A stretch of 64,000 nucleotides of DNA from Engraulis encrasicolus (taxonomy: Eukaryota; Chordata; Actinopteri; Clupeiformes; Engraulidae), in NCBI RefSeq assembly GCF_034702125.1, contig NC_085868.1:32521086-32585085 (forward strand). The letters are read 5' to 3'. The stretch's first letter is position 1. Each line of letters starts with the position of its first letter. Under the pieces are notes generated by a model. The model was not told where the DNA came from and made no database searches. It was given only the letters and a program-made list of their open reading frames with translations. Of this stretch, positions 13,092 through 46,954 are shown one piece after another. Made by a program: the position numbers and the translations under genes.

Positions 13092-13948
13092 ATCGGCCAC
13101 TTTATTAGGTACACCTCTATAGTGCTGCGTTGAACCCCCTTTTGGATTCAGAACTGCCTGAGCTGCCTGCAACAATACTCTGGTAGGCTGTGGCATTCCA
13201 ACAAAGACCAAATGGAACTAAGGTGCCACATTGTGCTAAGAAAATATACCTACAACCAGCATTTGAACCATTGATGCAAGGCAGGGTGGATCCATGTTTT
13301 CATGTTGAAACCAAATTCTGACCATTCCACCTGAATGTTGCAGCAGAATTCAAGACTCATCAGACCAGGCAACATTTTTCAGATCTGCCAATGTCTCATT
13401 ATGGTGAGCCTGTGCAAATTGTAGCCTAATTTTCCTGTTCTTAGCTGACAGGAGTGGTATCCAATATTGTCCTCTACCACTGCAGTTCATCTGCCTCAAA
13501 GTTCGTTGTGCTGTGCGTTCCGAAATGCTCTTATGCATTCCTCGGTTGTAACAAGTGGTTATTTGAGTTAATGTTGACAGCTCGAATCTGGCCATTCTCC
13601 TCTTACCTCTGGCATCAACAAGGCATTGTCACCCACGGAACAGCCACTCACTGTATATATATTTTATTTTTTAAATAATTTTTTGAAAACCTTAAAGATA
13701 GACAGTTGTGCTTGAATATCCCAATAGATCACTAGTTTCTGAAATACTCAAGCCAAGCCCATCTGGCACCAACAACCATGGTCAAATTCACTCAAATTAC
13801 CTTTCTTCCCCATTCAGATGCTTGGCTTGAACGGCATCAGATCATCTTGACCATGCAAATAGAAGTTTCCACCATGTGATTGGCTGATCAGAAATTTGTA
13901 TCCATGAGCAGTTTGAAAGATGTGCCTAGTAATAAAGTGGTTGGTGAA
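13092..13948 (-). mobile_element. Tc1-like transposon remnant
   Basis: Inverted ends cggccactttattaggtacac (left) and gtgcctagtaataaagtgg (right). The minus strand has transposase-like text at 13595-13350, with RTLRQMNCSGR, PLLSAKNRKIRLQFAQAHHN and VAWSDES, where SDE holds the first catalytic Asp. A stop follows directly after WSDES and more stops come later, so it is dead. Confidence 0.8.
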
Positions 13949-14631
13949 TGTAGATCTTTGATCTCAATGTGACTAACCTGTTACAATATAGTATAAACCT
14001 TTTGACAAAAAATGAGCGGGAAAATGTTTGGAGTGAGGGGTGTAGGTTCGAGACTGTTTAATGTAGAAAAACACCATCAACCACAATGTCGCATTGAACA
14101 AACGTCTCCAAAACAAAAACAAAAAACAGATCTGGATTAGTATGGATCAATGATACAGTAACAAGATAATATACAGGTCGGTGGTATGGATGTAAGTAGC
14201 TATAGCTGGAGTTGAGAAGGGAAACTAGTGGTCGCCTCCATTACAAGCCTGTTTCAAAGGGGTTCAATGAGCTCAGAGACAAGCTCATAAAGTCATGATG
14301 AATTGGTGACGGGAGGCCTCAGATGATTCCCAGGCATCCCTGATGACTTCCCAGCCTGCTCCATCACAGTTTCATCAGTCTCCTCTTCTGAGCCTTTCAT
14401 GCCAGAACTACAGGAATACTTTTGAGAGGACAAGACCAGAAGTCATGAATAAAAATGAATGAGAAATTGACACGAACAAAAAAAAGCGTTGAATTGATAG
14501 AAAGACTTTCCTTTTGAGAGGCAATCATGACTGAGCTCCTCTTTCAGGACTGGCTTGGGCTTTGGCTAATTGGCACTAGAAGGACTACCCTGCCACTGCT
14601 ACAGCGCCAATAATTAACTCATGGTGTAGAC

Positions 14632-14838
14632 CAATGTTTCCCAACCAGGGGTACGTGTACCACTAGGGGTACGCGAGCACACTGCAGGGGGTACTTGGAA
14701 AGATGTTATTATTATATAAATGTATGGAGCAGTCACATCAGGACAGAGAAAGCGATATAGAACATGAATTAGGGGGTACTCATGGCACAACTAAGAGGTT
14801 TAGGGGGTACGCGAGACAAAAAAGGTTGGGAAACACTG
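14632..14838. mobile_element. hAT-like MITE (CAGTGTTTCCCAACC family)
   Basis: Ends CAATGTTTCCCAACC and GGTTGGGAAACACTG. Flanks GTGTAGAC and GTGAAGTC are 6 of 8 alike. Internal aggggtacgcgagcac is shared with 21271-21478. Confidence 0.75.
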
Positions 14839-15978
14839 GTGAAGTCTAATGCTGTCCAGCAAGATACGAGAATGTCAAGTGACACTGTCATAGTCAATAA
14901 TGCAAATCTGCCAACCTTGAAAAACTTAGTTTGAGCCGTATACGGTAGCCTACTTTGGCAGCTGGGTGTTGAGCAGTAAGGCATGGCATGGCTCAGTGCA
15001 GCCCAGGGCAGAGCAGGACAGGACAGGGCAAGGTCAGACACATTTGCTCATCTGTATTGATTGAGCTCACATGCTCACACGCGGGGTTGTGGCGGAGGTC
15101 AAATGCAAGTAAATGGAGTTTAGTCACCTCTCAAACAGAGTTTATTCCACCTTTGAGGAGAGTTCATTCATCCATTAATAGAGTGCCATACTTCATAGGC
15201 CTACTTAGCCTATACAGTTTTATGCAACCAGGCCTGCCTTGTGGTAGTTTTTACTGAAACACCATGTTGAACGTTAGTTTCTACAAGCCATCTCACTACT
15301 AACCAATTTTACTAACCAAAGGTGAGAAGAACAGGTGATTGTACAGCACACATTAAGTGTGTACACATTACACATTAAGTGTGTACACAGTACACACAGC
15401 AAGTAGGCCTACATGATATTTTAGGTAACATTTTCGCCTTGCTGGTATATTTTGACAACAAAAAGCCTATTTCTTTCTATAGAAATGGAGTTTACAAGAA
15501 CACAAGCTTTAGAGAACGAGAAAGAACAGCAGCTAGTAAACTTGCCCTGTACTGTACATAGACACGGATGCATTTATCATCAATTGTAATTTAGGTCATA
15601 ATTTGAAAATAAACAAGTGTCCTCCTCACCCTCTAATGTAATTACGCTGCATTTTTGTATTTTTAGGGGGTGCAGTGTTGCCCTATGACCTCCCTGAGAT
15701 GAATTTCTAGGCTACAGTTTGGGCTGTTTTTCCTCCAGCCTATCAGCTGACAGGATGGAAGTAGGCTACCATTTTTTTTCCCTCCTCACACTTTAGTTCA
15801 CAAGCATTGATGTTTTGATGTACAGTATAGTAGGCAACATAAATATCACAACGAGCTGCACAAGTACTGTACAATGTGTCCTTCAGATGAGGCAAAACAC
15901 TGGTCCTGAGCCATCTCATACAGTAAGGATGGTCGTCCTTGTTTTATTTAACCATATATTGGAACACTTAAGTGATCT

Positions 15979-16351
15979 TTAAAGGGGCTCTATGTAGGAT
16001 TAAAAGTTTAATTGATCTCTGTCCCGAGTCAGTCGATGCTTATTTGAATCAATAGTAAGTGAAAGATGACTCTCGCGACCACTTTCACAGTCCATCCACT
16101 GTCAGAGAACCCCAAATGTAACTTTTGACATAGCCACCCGAACGAGTGTCATGGGAAACACTATTCAGATTCATATTATATTCACATTATACAATTATAT
16201 ATGATATTTGTATCAACTGCTGACATTTTGTGATGAAAAACATCTCACAGCGAGCTTATTTAAACAGCATTTTTTCATGACAGTGCAACTTTGAGACAAG
16301 CATTCCACGGGCACCGCGCAAAGTATGTAATCCTACATTGTTGCCCTTTAA
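15979..16351. mobile_element. TIR element (TTAAAGGGGCTCTATGTAGG)
   Basis: Left TTAAAGGGGC with tatgtaggatta; right taatcctacattg with TTGCCCTTTAA. No coding capacity seen. Confidence 0.6.
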
Positions 16352-17526
16352 AACACAGAGGTGTCCATCCAGATAAAAAGCTCCGTATTTACTTTTTACA
16401 AAGATCATCTCCCTGAGTGAGTTATCTGTCCTGTCTCTAATGCTCACTGCAATCGGCCAAACGTCCAGATTTTTTTCCCCCATAAACATAGTATTGACGC
16501 TTCTGTTGAAGCAGTCTTTAGCACCATCCTTCTTTTTGGGGGGAAAAAAGTCACATGATGGAGATGGACAGAGGTGGTGAGAAAACCAATTGTGTTATTT
16601 TGGCAGCTCGCTACACTTGTAGCCTATTAAAACTATAGCATTACAACAGTTCAAAGTCTTTTTTCTACTTAGTATTTAAGACACTGCTATCCAAAGAGCT
16701 ATATTTATTTAAACACAGAGCACAGTAGCACCCAGAGCAAAGCTTGGATGTCATGCACACAGTGGAAAAAAAATGGCAGAATGCCATGATCAAACAAGAT
16801 GCACAGCTCCGGAGACTTTAATCAACTGTTGTGACATTTGCTTATTAAGGCACTTGAGACTGTACAGCTTCGGGTCAAAATGCACACATTACCATAATAA
16901 TTATTTCTCTTAGTGATGCATCTACTGATCATGAACTGCAGTCACAAGATGCGCATGTAATATTATGGCTCATTTGTCTTGTGCATACTGAGTAAGCAAA
17001 AAATACTGAAAAGGCAGCACAATCTTGTTGACTTTTCCACCCCCATCCACTCTTTGTTTGTGGGGAAAATAGTAGTACATGGATTATGCGTGAAAAGAAT
17101 AATAATACCATTGACTTGTCTGATGCTTTCAGCACAGAGCACCAGTTTATTTCCTTTTTCTTCTATGCTGCACATATAGCTATTGAGCTTTTGCGGTAAA
17201 TTTGCATATGGTGATGGACGTGTCACCACTGCTGAAGAATACAACATGCCTGGCTGTGAAACAATATATGAACAGTATTATACAGTAAGTCTTTGGAAGA
17301 TTATGCTCAGATAACCTTTGAAGTAACATATTGTATTGTGTCACACCAACATGCACAAAACACACACATGCATACTATACACAGTAAGCATATTAAGAGA
17401 TGAACAAAAATATGCACAACACGGAGAGGCATACTATTCAAAAAGTTTGAAAGCAAGAGTTTATACCCTTCAAGGGATTTTAAGGTCAACGTACACGTAT
17501 GCATGCGTCTACACTGTACACAGCTA

Positions 17527-17593
17527 ACCTGGTTCTCACGCAGATGGTTGTTACTGGGCGAAAAAGCATGAGGGTCTGCGTGAGAACCAGGCT
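17527..17593. mobile_element. 67-bp hairpin (CCTGGTTCTCACGCAGA)
   Basis: ACCTGGTTCTCACGCAGA and TCTGCGTGAGAACCAGGCT. Probably a very short MITE. Confidence 0.6.
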
Positions 17594-17689
17594 AGTACAC
17601 TACACAGCCACCCAGGTTGGTTCAACACCCTCTGCAGGCTGAGCCATTGTCCATGTATCGACCCCCATGATGGGAGTGACAAGGGCAGT

Positions 17690-17915
17690 CATGGGTAAGT
17701 GGCTCGGCCATCGGGCTTAAAGCCCAAGGGTTACCAGTTCAATTCTCAACATCGACATGGGCAGCCAGGGAAGCTCACAGGAGGGGGGAACAGGCCAGTT
17801 GTCCCAGGCTCAGAGAAAAAGGGAGCCCCAATTTGGCTCCCCATTCAATTGCATGTATTGACAGGGGAGGCCTTTAAGATGAATTCTTCTGCCAAAACTG
17901 TAAACGGCCCTGGTC
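17690..17915 (+). mobile_element. SINE-like repeat with GGGCC-rich body
   Basis: A tRNA-like start with ggttaccagttcaattctc, followed by a body (ccccattcaattgcatgtattg, gccctgg) shared with 1202-1362 and 2082-2217. Confidence 0.45.
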
Positions 17916-18926
17916 ATGGGGGTGGGAGGAGTGCAAAACCTGCTCATCCATCCTCTTCCATGACTGAGGTACCCTGAACATGGCACATCACCCACCTTTG
18001 CACAAATGAGGCATAAATGCAATTTTGTTGTGCACTGCACACTTTGGAGTTCTTTTCCCAGTGGGACTTTAACCCCTTAGCGCAGAGGCTACTGTATGTT
18101 ATAACCCTACTGTCACCAAAATTGTAATGGCTATGTCTTAATCTGTTACTTAAGGCTCTCTGTACTGTCATTGCAATGAAGTTATGATGTAGTTATTACA
18201 TGCAGTATTTTCAACAAATAGTGAATGGGCCCGCCGGCGACCCCATCTGCAGTAAGAGGCTACGCGGACAGTCATACACACTGGAAATCAGTGGCAATGG
18301 ACTGTGACGTTTGTTCACTCAACGTGTTACAGGGCTTTGCTGGACATGTTGAAAGGTACAAGCTCAATCACCCCGCAAACAACATGGGAAGTACAGTTGC
18401 ACGGTTTTGTTTTAGCCGAACCTGACCTTGGTGTCCTTGACACTTGGACTGGAGGTCGCCACCGACACAATTAGCAGGAAGGAAGTTGTCATGTTCCCCA
18501 TCTGAAACAAGTGACCCTCTGCCCACGCCACGCGGCGCAGGGCAAGTTATATAAAGTCGATGCTGTGATCTCCTAAAATACAGTCTAACAAAGCTGTTGA
18601 CAGATAGGAAGAAAAGAGTGGGAACAAAGTTCTCCTCGTCCTTTGTTGCCGTTGCTTTGTGAGTACCCAAGATTCTTTAAGTAGGTTTTCCATTGTTCTT
18701 TGTGGACAAAGAGAAAACGGGAAAAAAAACCCTAAAAGGATGTTTTAATTTTCAGCCAACAACAGGATGCACTTTAAGGCTGAAAAGAACGCATCTCAGT
18801 GATGTAAGGTGACACTACAAGAGCGCTAAAATTAGGAGGACCATCTCTGAATAGTACCGGTGAGCCGCAGATGAAAATTTCACATGGCAGAAAGGAGAAA
18901 AGAAAAAGAAACACAGGGTTGTGTGA

Positions 18927-18932
<6 letters not shown>

Positions 18933-19010
<78 letters not shown>
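18933..19010. repeat. (GT)n microsatellite
   Basis: Pure GT of about 78 bp. Confidence 0.95.
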
Positions 19011-19011
<1 letters not shown>

Positions 19012-19297
19012 TGCGCACTCTCAATTTCCACTCAATTACAAGAGCATGTGTTTCAGCCACTGGTCCACCAGTATTCCTGAGCAGCAGATTTCTGAGAGAG
19101 GCAAAGCAAGACAACAAAAATCAATACATTGATATTAAGAAGACAGATAGACTCGCCACTGTAATTCTCATCTCCAAAGTGTTATCATAGGTCTCTTTGA
19201 ACTACCTTGGCACACAAAAAGGAAAATCGATAAGGCAATGCCACAAAGGGAGTACAAATGACACCTCAGCACATTTGTAGCATCAAGGACTGTACTT

Positions 19298-19299
<2 letters not shown>

Positions 19300-19357
<58 letters not shown>
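19300..19357. repeat. (CA)n microsatellite
   Basis: Pure CA of about 58 bp. Confidence 0.95.
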
Positions 19358-19359
<2 letters not shown>

Positions 19360-20269
19360 TCCTTCTGTACACTTTTTCGCACCGGCCAATCATTTCGTTA
19401 CATGTGACACGAATCTATATGACGAATAAACATCCTTGTATAGTCTCCTTTGAAGCAAGTCTGATGATGAAGCGAGGAAACGCGTTTACAGGGGAATAAG
19501 GTGCTCTCCCTCCCTAACCTGACTCTCACCAGCTGGTATGTTTCGCTTTCGTCTCCACAATACCATCTGGGTATCCCCTGAAAAACCGACACGTTTTCAA
19601 ATTGTGTTCCTTATCGAAATTTGTGCATGTGATTGGATAAGCAATCTGTCTGTTATCTGTACTGACACTTCAGCCACTCGCATTGAACTTGACCCATGAT
19701 GCAGCTGAGAACGGCAGGTGAAAGAATATAACCATAATGTCCATCTATGGAAAATCCCACCTAGTGATCATCAGTGTCACCAGATGGAAAATGCTGAATT
19801 TGCTGAATTATCGTACCAAAATATCTAAATTATCTTTTTTTGGGGGGCTTTTTGGGAGGAAATTGTCGTACAAGACCCAAATTGTTGTTTCCAGGCATCT
19901 AAATGAACTGAATGACACCTCTGAAATTATTGTACGTCATGTTTTTTTGGTCGTACAGAGGACAAAATGTGTCCAAATGTGTGAGGAAACCGGAACCTTG
20001 TCAGCAGTTTGGCGAAACACAGCCAGATGGAGTAAGTCAGGTTACACCTCCCTCCTTATACAGTGTGTTGTTGGGCCTCAGGTAAAGGAGAATATAGAGC
20101 TGCTTTGACATTGCATGTTACACATGACATTAGTGTGTGAAGGCACACAACTTGCAGTTACTAATTATTTATTATACTAACTATTTATTAGTATATGAAT
20201 ACCCAACTCACACAACTCAACCTGCATGCATTTCTACCGTATTCCTAATTGGTAATTCCCTATTGCTAA

Positions 20270-20440
20270 CGTCCTGATCACCACGACTGGTCTTGCGCTT
20301 AGGTGGGTCCCTACACATCCATCTACCTGTGTAGGTGTAGTGAAGGGGAGTAGAGTTGCCCAGCTGGGACTCAAACCTAGACCTTCTGAGGAAGTAAACT
20401 GGGGCTCTGACCGCTACACCAAAGAGCCAGGCTCGTTGGC
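20270..20440 (-). mobile_element. tRNA-derived SINE head, minus strand
   Basis: Minus strand GGCTCTTTGGTGTAGCGGTC then GGTTTGAGTCCCAGC, which fit box A and box B. The sequence continues as a non-tRNA body to about 20270. No tRNA cloverleaf was confirmed. Confidence 0.55.
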
Positions 20441-20585
20441 TGGCATGACAGTCAGAACACGATCCACAACCCTAGTGATGGTCACTCAATCACAGTAGGT
20501 CAACCCCCTTCAAGAGGATGCAAGCTTGCATACACATCCTTTAGGTCTTAATCAGCAAAATCATGAGCCAGCTGCCGGGGTGCTC

Positions 20586-20998
20586 TTAAAGGACCAGTTC
20601 AGTCAATTTTAATATGCTGTTGTATTGCTCACGCTACACTTGACTTGTCAGTACCCGGTGATGCCACATTTTTCGGCTCAGCCCTCTCCGAGATATGAGC
20701 TATTCTAATGGGGGCAGCATTTTTTTACATTTTTCTAAAAATGAACATAGGCCTACTCCAAATATTTTCCAAAAGGTACCGCTGTTTGCTAGTTGTCTGC
20801 TGATGTTTTATAACCTTTTGGATGTTTTTGGGAATACATTTTTTTTTTATGAAATGTAAACAAAGCGTTGTCCCCATTACAATGACCAGGATCTCGGAAA
20901 CGGCTGCAGAAGAAGAAAAAAAATCTCAGGTACTGACAAGTCCAGGGTAGTGTGAGCATTACAACTGCATGTTGAAATTGACTGAACTGGTCCTTTAA
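20586..20998. mobile_element. TIR element (TTAAAGGACCAGTTCAGTCA)
   Basis: TTAAAGGACCAGTTCAGTCA at the left is perfectly inverted at the right, with internal cttgtcagtacc / ggtactgacaag also inverted. Possible TTAA target. Confidence 0.75.
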
Positions 20999-21149
20999 CA
21001 TAAGTTGTGTATAAACCGACATGTGGCTTAATGCATCAGCTACTGTAACTTTTCAGTCCATTAGAGCTTAGATGGATGTAAAACTAGTTCCTCCGAGCTG
21101 TCCTTTCCTGTGGCTTGTGGCCTCCTTTTTTAATTATTATTATTTTTTG

Positions 21150-21525
21150 TGACAAGACAGTGAGAGAGACAGAAAGGAGGCGAGAAGGGAGAGAGATGGG
21201 GAAGGATTGGCACAGGACCCGGGCCAGAATCAAACCTGGGTCACGGGTGCAGCAGGCCAGTGCCCTACCGCAGTGTTTCCCAACCTTTTTTTGACTTGCG
21301 TACCCCCTAAGCCTTTTTGTTGTACCATGAGTACCCCTGATCTCATGCTCTCTATATATTCCTTTATCACAGTATTACTATACTCTATTCAATTGTCATT
21401 ATCACATTTTTCCGCGTACCCCCTGAGGTGTGCTCGCGTACCCCTAGTGGTACACGTACCCCTGGTTGGGAAACACTGCCCTACCGTTAGAGCCACGGTA
21501 GGGGCTGCTTGTTGTGGCCTCTTGT
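21150..21525 (-). mobile_element. tRNA-derived SINE interrupted by the MITE at 21271
   Basis: The minus strand carries a box-B-like GGTTTGATTC (plus gaatcaaacc near 21227) and, beyond the MITE, the tRNA-like head. The body ggaggcgagaaggg... resembles the reverse of the SINE at 39447. Confidence 0.55.
21271..21478. mobile_element. hAT-like MITE nested in a SINE
   Basis: TIRs CAGTGTTTCCCAACC and GGTTGGGAAACACTG. Exact 8-bp duplication CCCTACCG at 21263-21270 and 21479-21486. Confidence 0.9.
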
Positions 21526-21719
21526 CGTGGTGTCGCCCCGCCTCCCAGGACAAAACAATTGTTTCCCCACTCTCAAACTTTTTACCCATTCAACTTCGAG
21601 GTTGTAAATAAAGCATATGCTTTTGAATTGTGGTTTTGTGAGATGCGGAATAAAACGTCATCAATGACGTCGAGCCCTGTGTCAGGAAACAGGAAAGGGC
21701 GCGAACGGAAGAACTTGTC

Positions 21720-24700
21720 TGTCTTGCAACCCTAATGTCAACGCTACTATCACCATGAATGTGATTGTTACCAACTGGAATAAAGTTTCACACAAACTCT
21801 TTACCACATGCTCACATTGCCTCAACTTACTCTAGGGCGGCTACATCATGTACAGGCAAATACTTTTCAATATACTGTGAAAGTGAATAGTTTAGCAAAA
21901 AAGGAAAGAGGTTCAGGGTTTTTTTTCTCAGTGTTGAATGAAGTTCAAATCCCAGTCCATTCCAGCATTCAAGTCCATGTCTAATGCATGTTTTTGTCAA
22001 CTTGAACTTCATCACCTATACCAATTATCATATTTCAGTGCATTACTGTACATTTCTGAAATCTCCATTTAGTAAGTGACTCATTCCTTAGCTGTACCTC
22101 ATGTACCTCCCATCAGATTAACTTGAAATGTTAATTAAAAATCCAGACTCAATACATGAATAGTATTTACCAACCAAAGCCTTACTTTTGCCTTCTCTTG
22201 GATTTTAATCATCTAGGGTCCCCCCCGCCCCCCGCCATTCATTAACGTAATTAAGTTGACCGTTACAAGGCCAGGCTCAAGAGTCTCTTACAGTCACCCT
22301 TACTGCACGACCCTGAATTCTTACTGGAGCTGGCGTTTTGAACACAGCTAATTGCTCCATGCCTGGGTACCTACGGGTCAGAAAATTGGCCAACCTTGTT
22401 CCCTGTCCAATTAAGATCACGCGAATGGGAGCTTGATCATCTCATTGTGCACGACTGCAGTGAGGCCTTGGATGATCTATTCAAAATGAGACTTTTTAAT
22501 CATGAGTTTTTCTGAAGACACGGGCTCCACACATCCTGCAAAAAATGCCTTTGGTGTACCGTGCTGATTCAGGCAGAAAGGAAGAAAGAACGAAAGAAAG
22601 AAAGAAAGTGGGTAGGTTTAGTTACATCAGTTCTGCAGCCCTCCCTCGCAGAGGAGACATAAAATCAGTGCTCATCAAGGCGAGATGTGGCCTCGGTGGC
22701 ACCCCCTGATTGTTTGTGTTGGGTAATTACTGAACATCCCTGTCAGAGCACTGAGGATGAATTCCTCACCACCACTAAGTTTTTTTTGTTTTTTTCCCGC
22801 TCTGTAACGCCAGCATGTTGCTGCACTGACGGTACCATATGCTGTTAGCGGGAAAATGAATCACACGTGGGAGACCAAGGCTGCGGCAGCACACAGTGCA
22901 GAAAAAAACAGGTCCATTTTCTGCTGGTGTGGTGGGGTAGACTGAAGACTTTCCAAATACACTTGACAGTACCACTTCCCAGTGTCTTTGCCCCCCCCCC
23001 ACCCCTTTCAAAATAGCTCTTTAATTGCAAGTTCACACAAAGACTAAATCTGATGCTTTAATGCTGCCACCAGCAGATGGTTATTTGCTGATTGGCCTTC
23101 CATCAACTAATGGAGAGCGGCCAGAGAAGAGGCATTGCTCTGGTAGAGGACTTTCCTCACTCAGCCACAGCACATTTTGCTAGCATTCAGCCAGTGTGTG
23201 TAACAAACTTGCCCGTCTAAGTGTGGGTTTTTTTCCCTCCACGCTCATTATATTCAGCGAGACACTTAAGGCCTCCCATCTATTTGGCAAAGGCAGTCGT
23301 CAGATGATGAAACGAGAGAGCAAACAACCTGTGGAGGCTTGGTTGAAAGCTATAAGGGAATTATTGCCTTTTAATTTATGGAACGAACATTTTACGTTAG
23401 CCTATAATACCGTTCAAATTATACAGTCAACACAAGAGGAGATAATGAAGCTGATCAACCATTGCTAACGGCACTGCAAATCCCTTTTTAAAAACACATT
23501 CCTTGCCAATTTAAAACATCTTGCCATCTTACTACGAAGGGAGAAAAGAGAATGACATGCCTTTAAAACGCACAATTAGAGGAGCAAAATCTAAAAAGAC
23601 AGGACTCTCATTCAGCCTCAAGGATCTTAAAAACAAACAACAAAAAAAGCAAACAGATTGCTAATATTTGACTCGTGCAGAAGTTGCTATAGTGATGGAA
23701 GTGCTGTGGCAGAGTTTGAAGTTCTGTATAACACGTACAGTGCAACGCAAGTTCTCCCTCCAGTGGCAAGCCACAGTCACAGAGGGGAGTAAGAGAGGGC
23801 CATCAAAGAGGCTCCCTTAAGGGCACAAACAAATCAATTCATTACACAGGCTCCGTGTGTGGTGAATCTTTTATTTTGATGAGGGCACGCTGGACATAAT
23901 TAAAAATAAAAAATGCAATCAATATCCAACAGGGCAGAGAAGATGACTGATTTATTAAAGGTGACTTCAGATGGATTGCCTGACCCCTTATATAAGCAGT
24001 ACAATGTAGAGTAACACTTATGTTTTATGCATTCACCACAAATACACACCTGAGTAGTGTCTGTATAAGTAACATAAAAGACATGTTCAACAAAACCAAT
24101 ATCCTAGCATACTTGGACATCATTAGGGTGTTATCAATAATAAAAGGTCTTACAAGCAACGGACAACGAATCTGTGAAAACACGCCTAAGACGTCGATTT
24201 TGCTAAACATTTCTCCAATAGGTCACTTTTACAGACAGCAAAGCATGATGCATTAGAATCCAACATGTCAGTCACATTCTAAGGTGACCCACTGTTACAG
24301 GGAAACACTTGTTTACATGCCAAACCTTAGATCAAGTCAAGTCAAGTCAAGTGTACTTTGTTGTCAAAAAAATCTATGTAAAAAGGCTAGCACACAAGTT
24401 TGAAATTGTGTAGATAGTACAGAAGCTAAAACCTTTAGAACAAGAGGAGTCATTTGGCCGGCTCCTTTTCTACAGCAGAAGAAGGGCACACCTTTTAGAC
24501 CTTTTTAACACTTCACTAAGTTTGGTGTACTTGCAACAGAACCCTAGTGTATAACCCTTGATGTACAAGAGTCTTGTGGTGTTAATTTAGGTGATTCACA
24601 CTTCACTCCACGTTAATCGAGCCCAATAGCCTGAGAGAAAGTGATAAAAAACTTTTCAAATATTAGTCTTTTGGCATTACTTTCAAGGAAAAATGAAACA

Positions 24701-25109
24701 GAAGGGCTCTTCTATTTGGAAGCTTACCACCTGTCCAGAGTTTAACTGGGCTAGATAAGTGACTCACCTTGCCTCAACTCCCCAGAGGTTTAGCAATAAC
24801 ACAAAGCTTTAATAGTTAAAGAGTAATACTGTTCATAAACGTGAGATTATAAGGACAAGCTGAAGGCATCATGCAGCAATGTAGACCTGTATAAAAGGGT
24901 GATTTGAATAAGCAACTTTTCGTAACAAAAATATAACAAAGACAAAAAAAGACGAGAAAACAAAACAGATTTCAGTCTGTAGCGACACCCACCACTGTCT
25001 ATCCACCACGATGGCATTGTCAAAATCTTTTCAATTGTTGCGAGACAAATATTAGTTTTTGACAAAAATCCACTTAGCGCAACTCATCAACGTTTCATTC
25101 ATACCATCT
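21720..25109. other. intergenic, downstream of lims1, no gene seen
   Basis: Mostly single-copy-looking AT-rich sequence with a short (GAAA)n at about 22578-22608 and (AAGTC)n at about 24330-24352. 23330-23470 is free of repeats and could be tested for noncoding conservation. Extra AATAAA hexamers for lims1 fall at 23870 and 23951 (minus). Confidence 0.45.
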
Positions 25110-25127
25110 ACTGTATTATATAAATAC

Positions 25128-25133
25128 TTTATT
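25128..25133 (-). promoter_or_regulatory. candidate poly(A) signal AATAAA for exon 10b transcripts
   Basis: First AATAAA on the minus strand after the exon 10b stop, giving a 3' UTR of about 1.85 kb. Confidence 0.4.
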
Positions 25134-25418
25134 AATTCTTTTTTACTTGATGCAGTCCTTTAAGTCCACAACTACCTCTTTTTCTATTGCGAACAAATTA
25201 GATGGGGGTGCTGCTATTGTATTGTGTAGGAGCTGTGTGGGAGTTAAGACTTAAGTACTGTGGTGGGATTAGGAGAGAGGGAGAGAGGGAAGGAGGGCGT
25301 GAGAGAGGGAGAGATGGAGAGAGGGAAGGAGGGAAAGAAAGGGGAGGCGCTTTATGTTCTGCTGGAGGGTGTCTCAGTGGGCCGGCACATGAGCCCAGCG
25401 ACTAATGAAAAGGGGAGG

Positions 25419-25419
<1 letters not shown>

Positions 25420-25472
<53 letters not shown>

Positions 25473-25500
25473 CAGAGAGAGAGAGAGAGAGAGAGTGTGT
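25420..25500. repeat. (GA)n microsatellite in the probable lims1 3' UTR
   Basis: GA with two gacaga interruptions, ending in a short GT run. Confidence 0.9.
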
Positions 25501-26985
25501 GTGTGCGAGAAAGACGTAATCATAATTGCATACCAGCAAGAGGACCACTGGCTGCGGGATAATGAAACAATAAGGTGTTTTTTTGTAAAAGCCCACATAC
25601 TAATATAAAGTTTAAGAAAGAAGAATGTTCTTTTCCCCCGATTCAAACGCAGCTTGCTGAATCTCCAGCTGATTTAAACACATGGTGTATCGCACAGAGA
25701 TTTGCCCTACATGGTAATTACCCTTACCGTTAAGTGCACCACCTCTGTGCACCATTGAAATGTTTGCATATACTAAAATATTTAAAAGTTAAAAATCGCA
25801 AAAAAAAACCAATACTCTTAAGTACAATAAGCTTTGTGTACATAATGTGACATTACAAAAACAATACAATACTACACTGTGTAAGGCAGGATGTGGATCT
25901 GTTATTAGTTCGAAAGACTGTGGCGATATAGACATCCAATTAAAACGTCAACCTTGGTTATACATATATATATTATCTGTAGCTCCAGACATGCTTTTCA
26001 TGTATAAAGCCACAACACACTTGGCGATATATAGATAAGACAGGTACTTGGGCTACTGAGAGACAATTCAGTGCTGAGTTGAATAATAAGACTTCTACCA
26101 CACATGTACTTTGGTGCGCTCAGAGCAAAAAGGCATAATAGATTCGAGGTTGATTTAAGACATTATCATGACGCCATCTTTCATATATATGGCACAATAT
26201 GCTAACACATTTATGAAATGGAAAGACATTAGCATGGGTGGTTTTAAGGCATAATAAAATGACAAAAAGCACAGTGATTTTTTTTTTTCAACCAAACAAA
26301 AGAAATGTGTGGACAATTCTCCACTTTTCCGTAGACAATTTCCAAATTCAAATTAAAAAGCAAGACACTGTAGTGACGCATAATGACACTTAGGACTAAG
26401 AAAGGTTTGATCACTCGGAGAGAGACTAAGGGTACATTTCTGGTATCAGCCTGCCTCTTAAATTGATTATATGACACAAGCTTATTTTAAGCATACTCGT
26501 GAAGTAACCAAAGTAGAAAAAATATAAAACAATACAACATGTACTGATGAAAACACATCTTTAACTGTAAACTTGAATCTTTAAAACGCACCATTGATGC
26601 CAAAAGGAAGGTCAGAGCATTAACAACCCATCCTTTTCCAGGCGCTAAGTTCAACAGTCATCAACGACTCCTTTTAAGACTGCCAGAAATGTTTTGGTGA
26701 TATGAATGGAAATCTACCATGATATATTACACTGTAATCCCTTAATTATTACAACTTTAGAAGAGGATTTGCTTTGGATGTGAAGAAGGCGACAGCCCTG
26801 CCTCAGAAATATACCTAATAATATCATTAATAATAACAAATTCACTTTCAATGCAGTGCTGATGCAGAATGACTTTGGAGTCCTCTTAGTCTCTCTCCCT
26901 CACATGATGAGCACCTCATATATTGGTTGGGTGAGGAGGAGCCTGAGCAGTGTGGCGCTCTGGCACCACCTTGTGGCAGGGCAGC

Positions 26986-46954
<19,969 letters not shown>

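Larger units (their letters stand above)
25110..26985 (-). other. probable 3' UTR of lims1 10b transcripts
   Basis: Follows the exon 10b stop on the minus strand. It is AT-rich with no exon-like ORF. It contains a GA microsatellite (about 25420-25500). The first AATAAA on this strand after the stop is at 25133-25128. Others lie at 23956-23951 and 23875-23870, so longer forms are possible. Confidence 0.5.
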
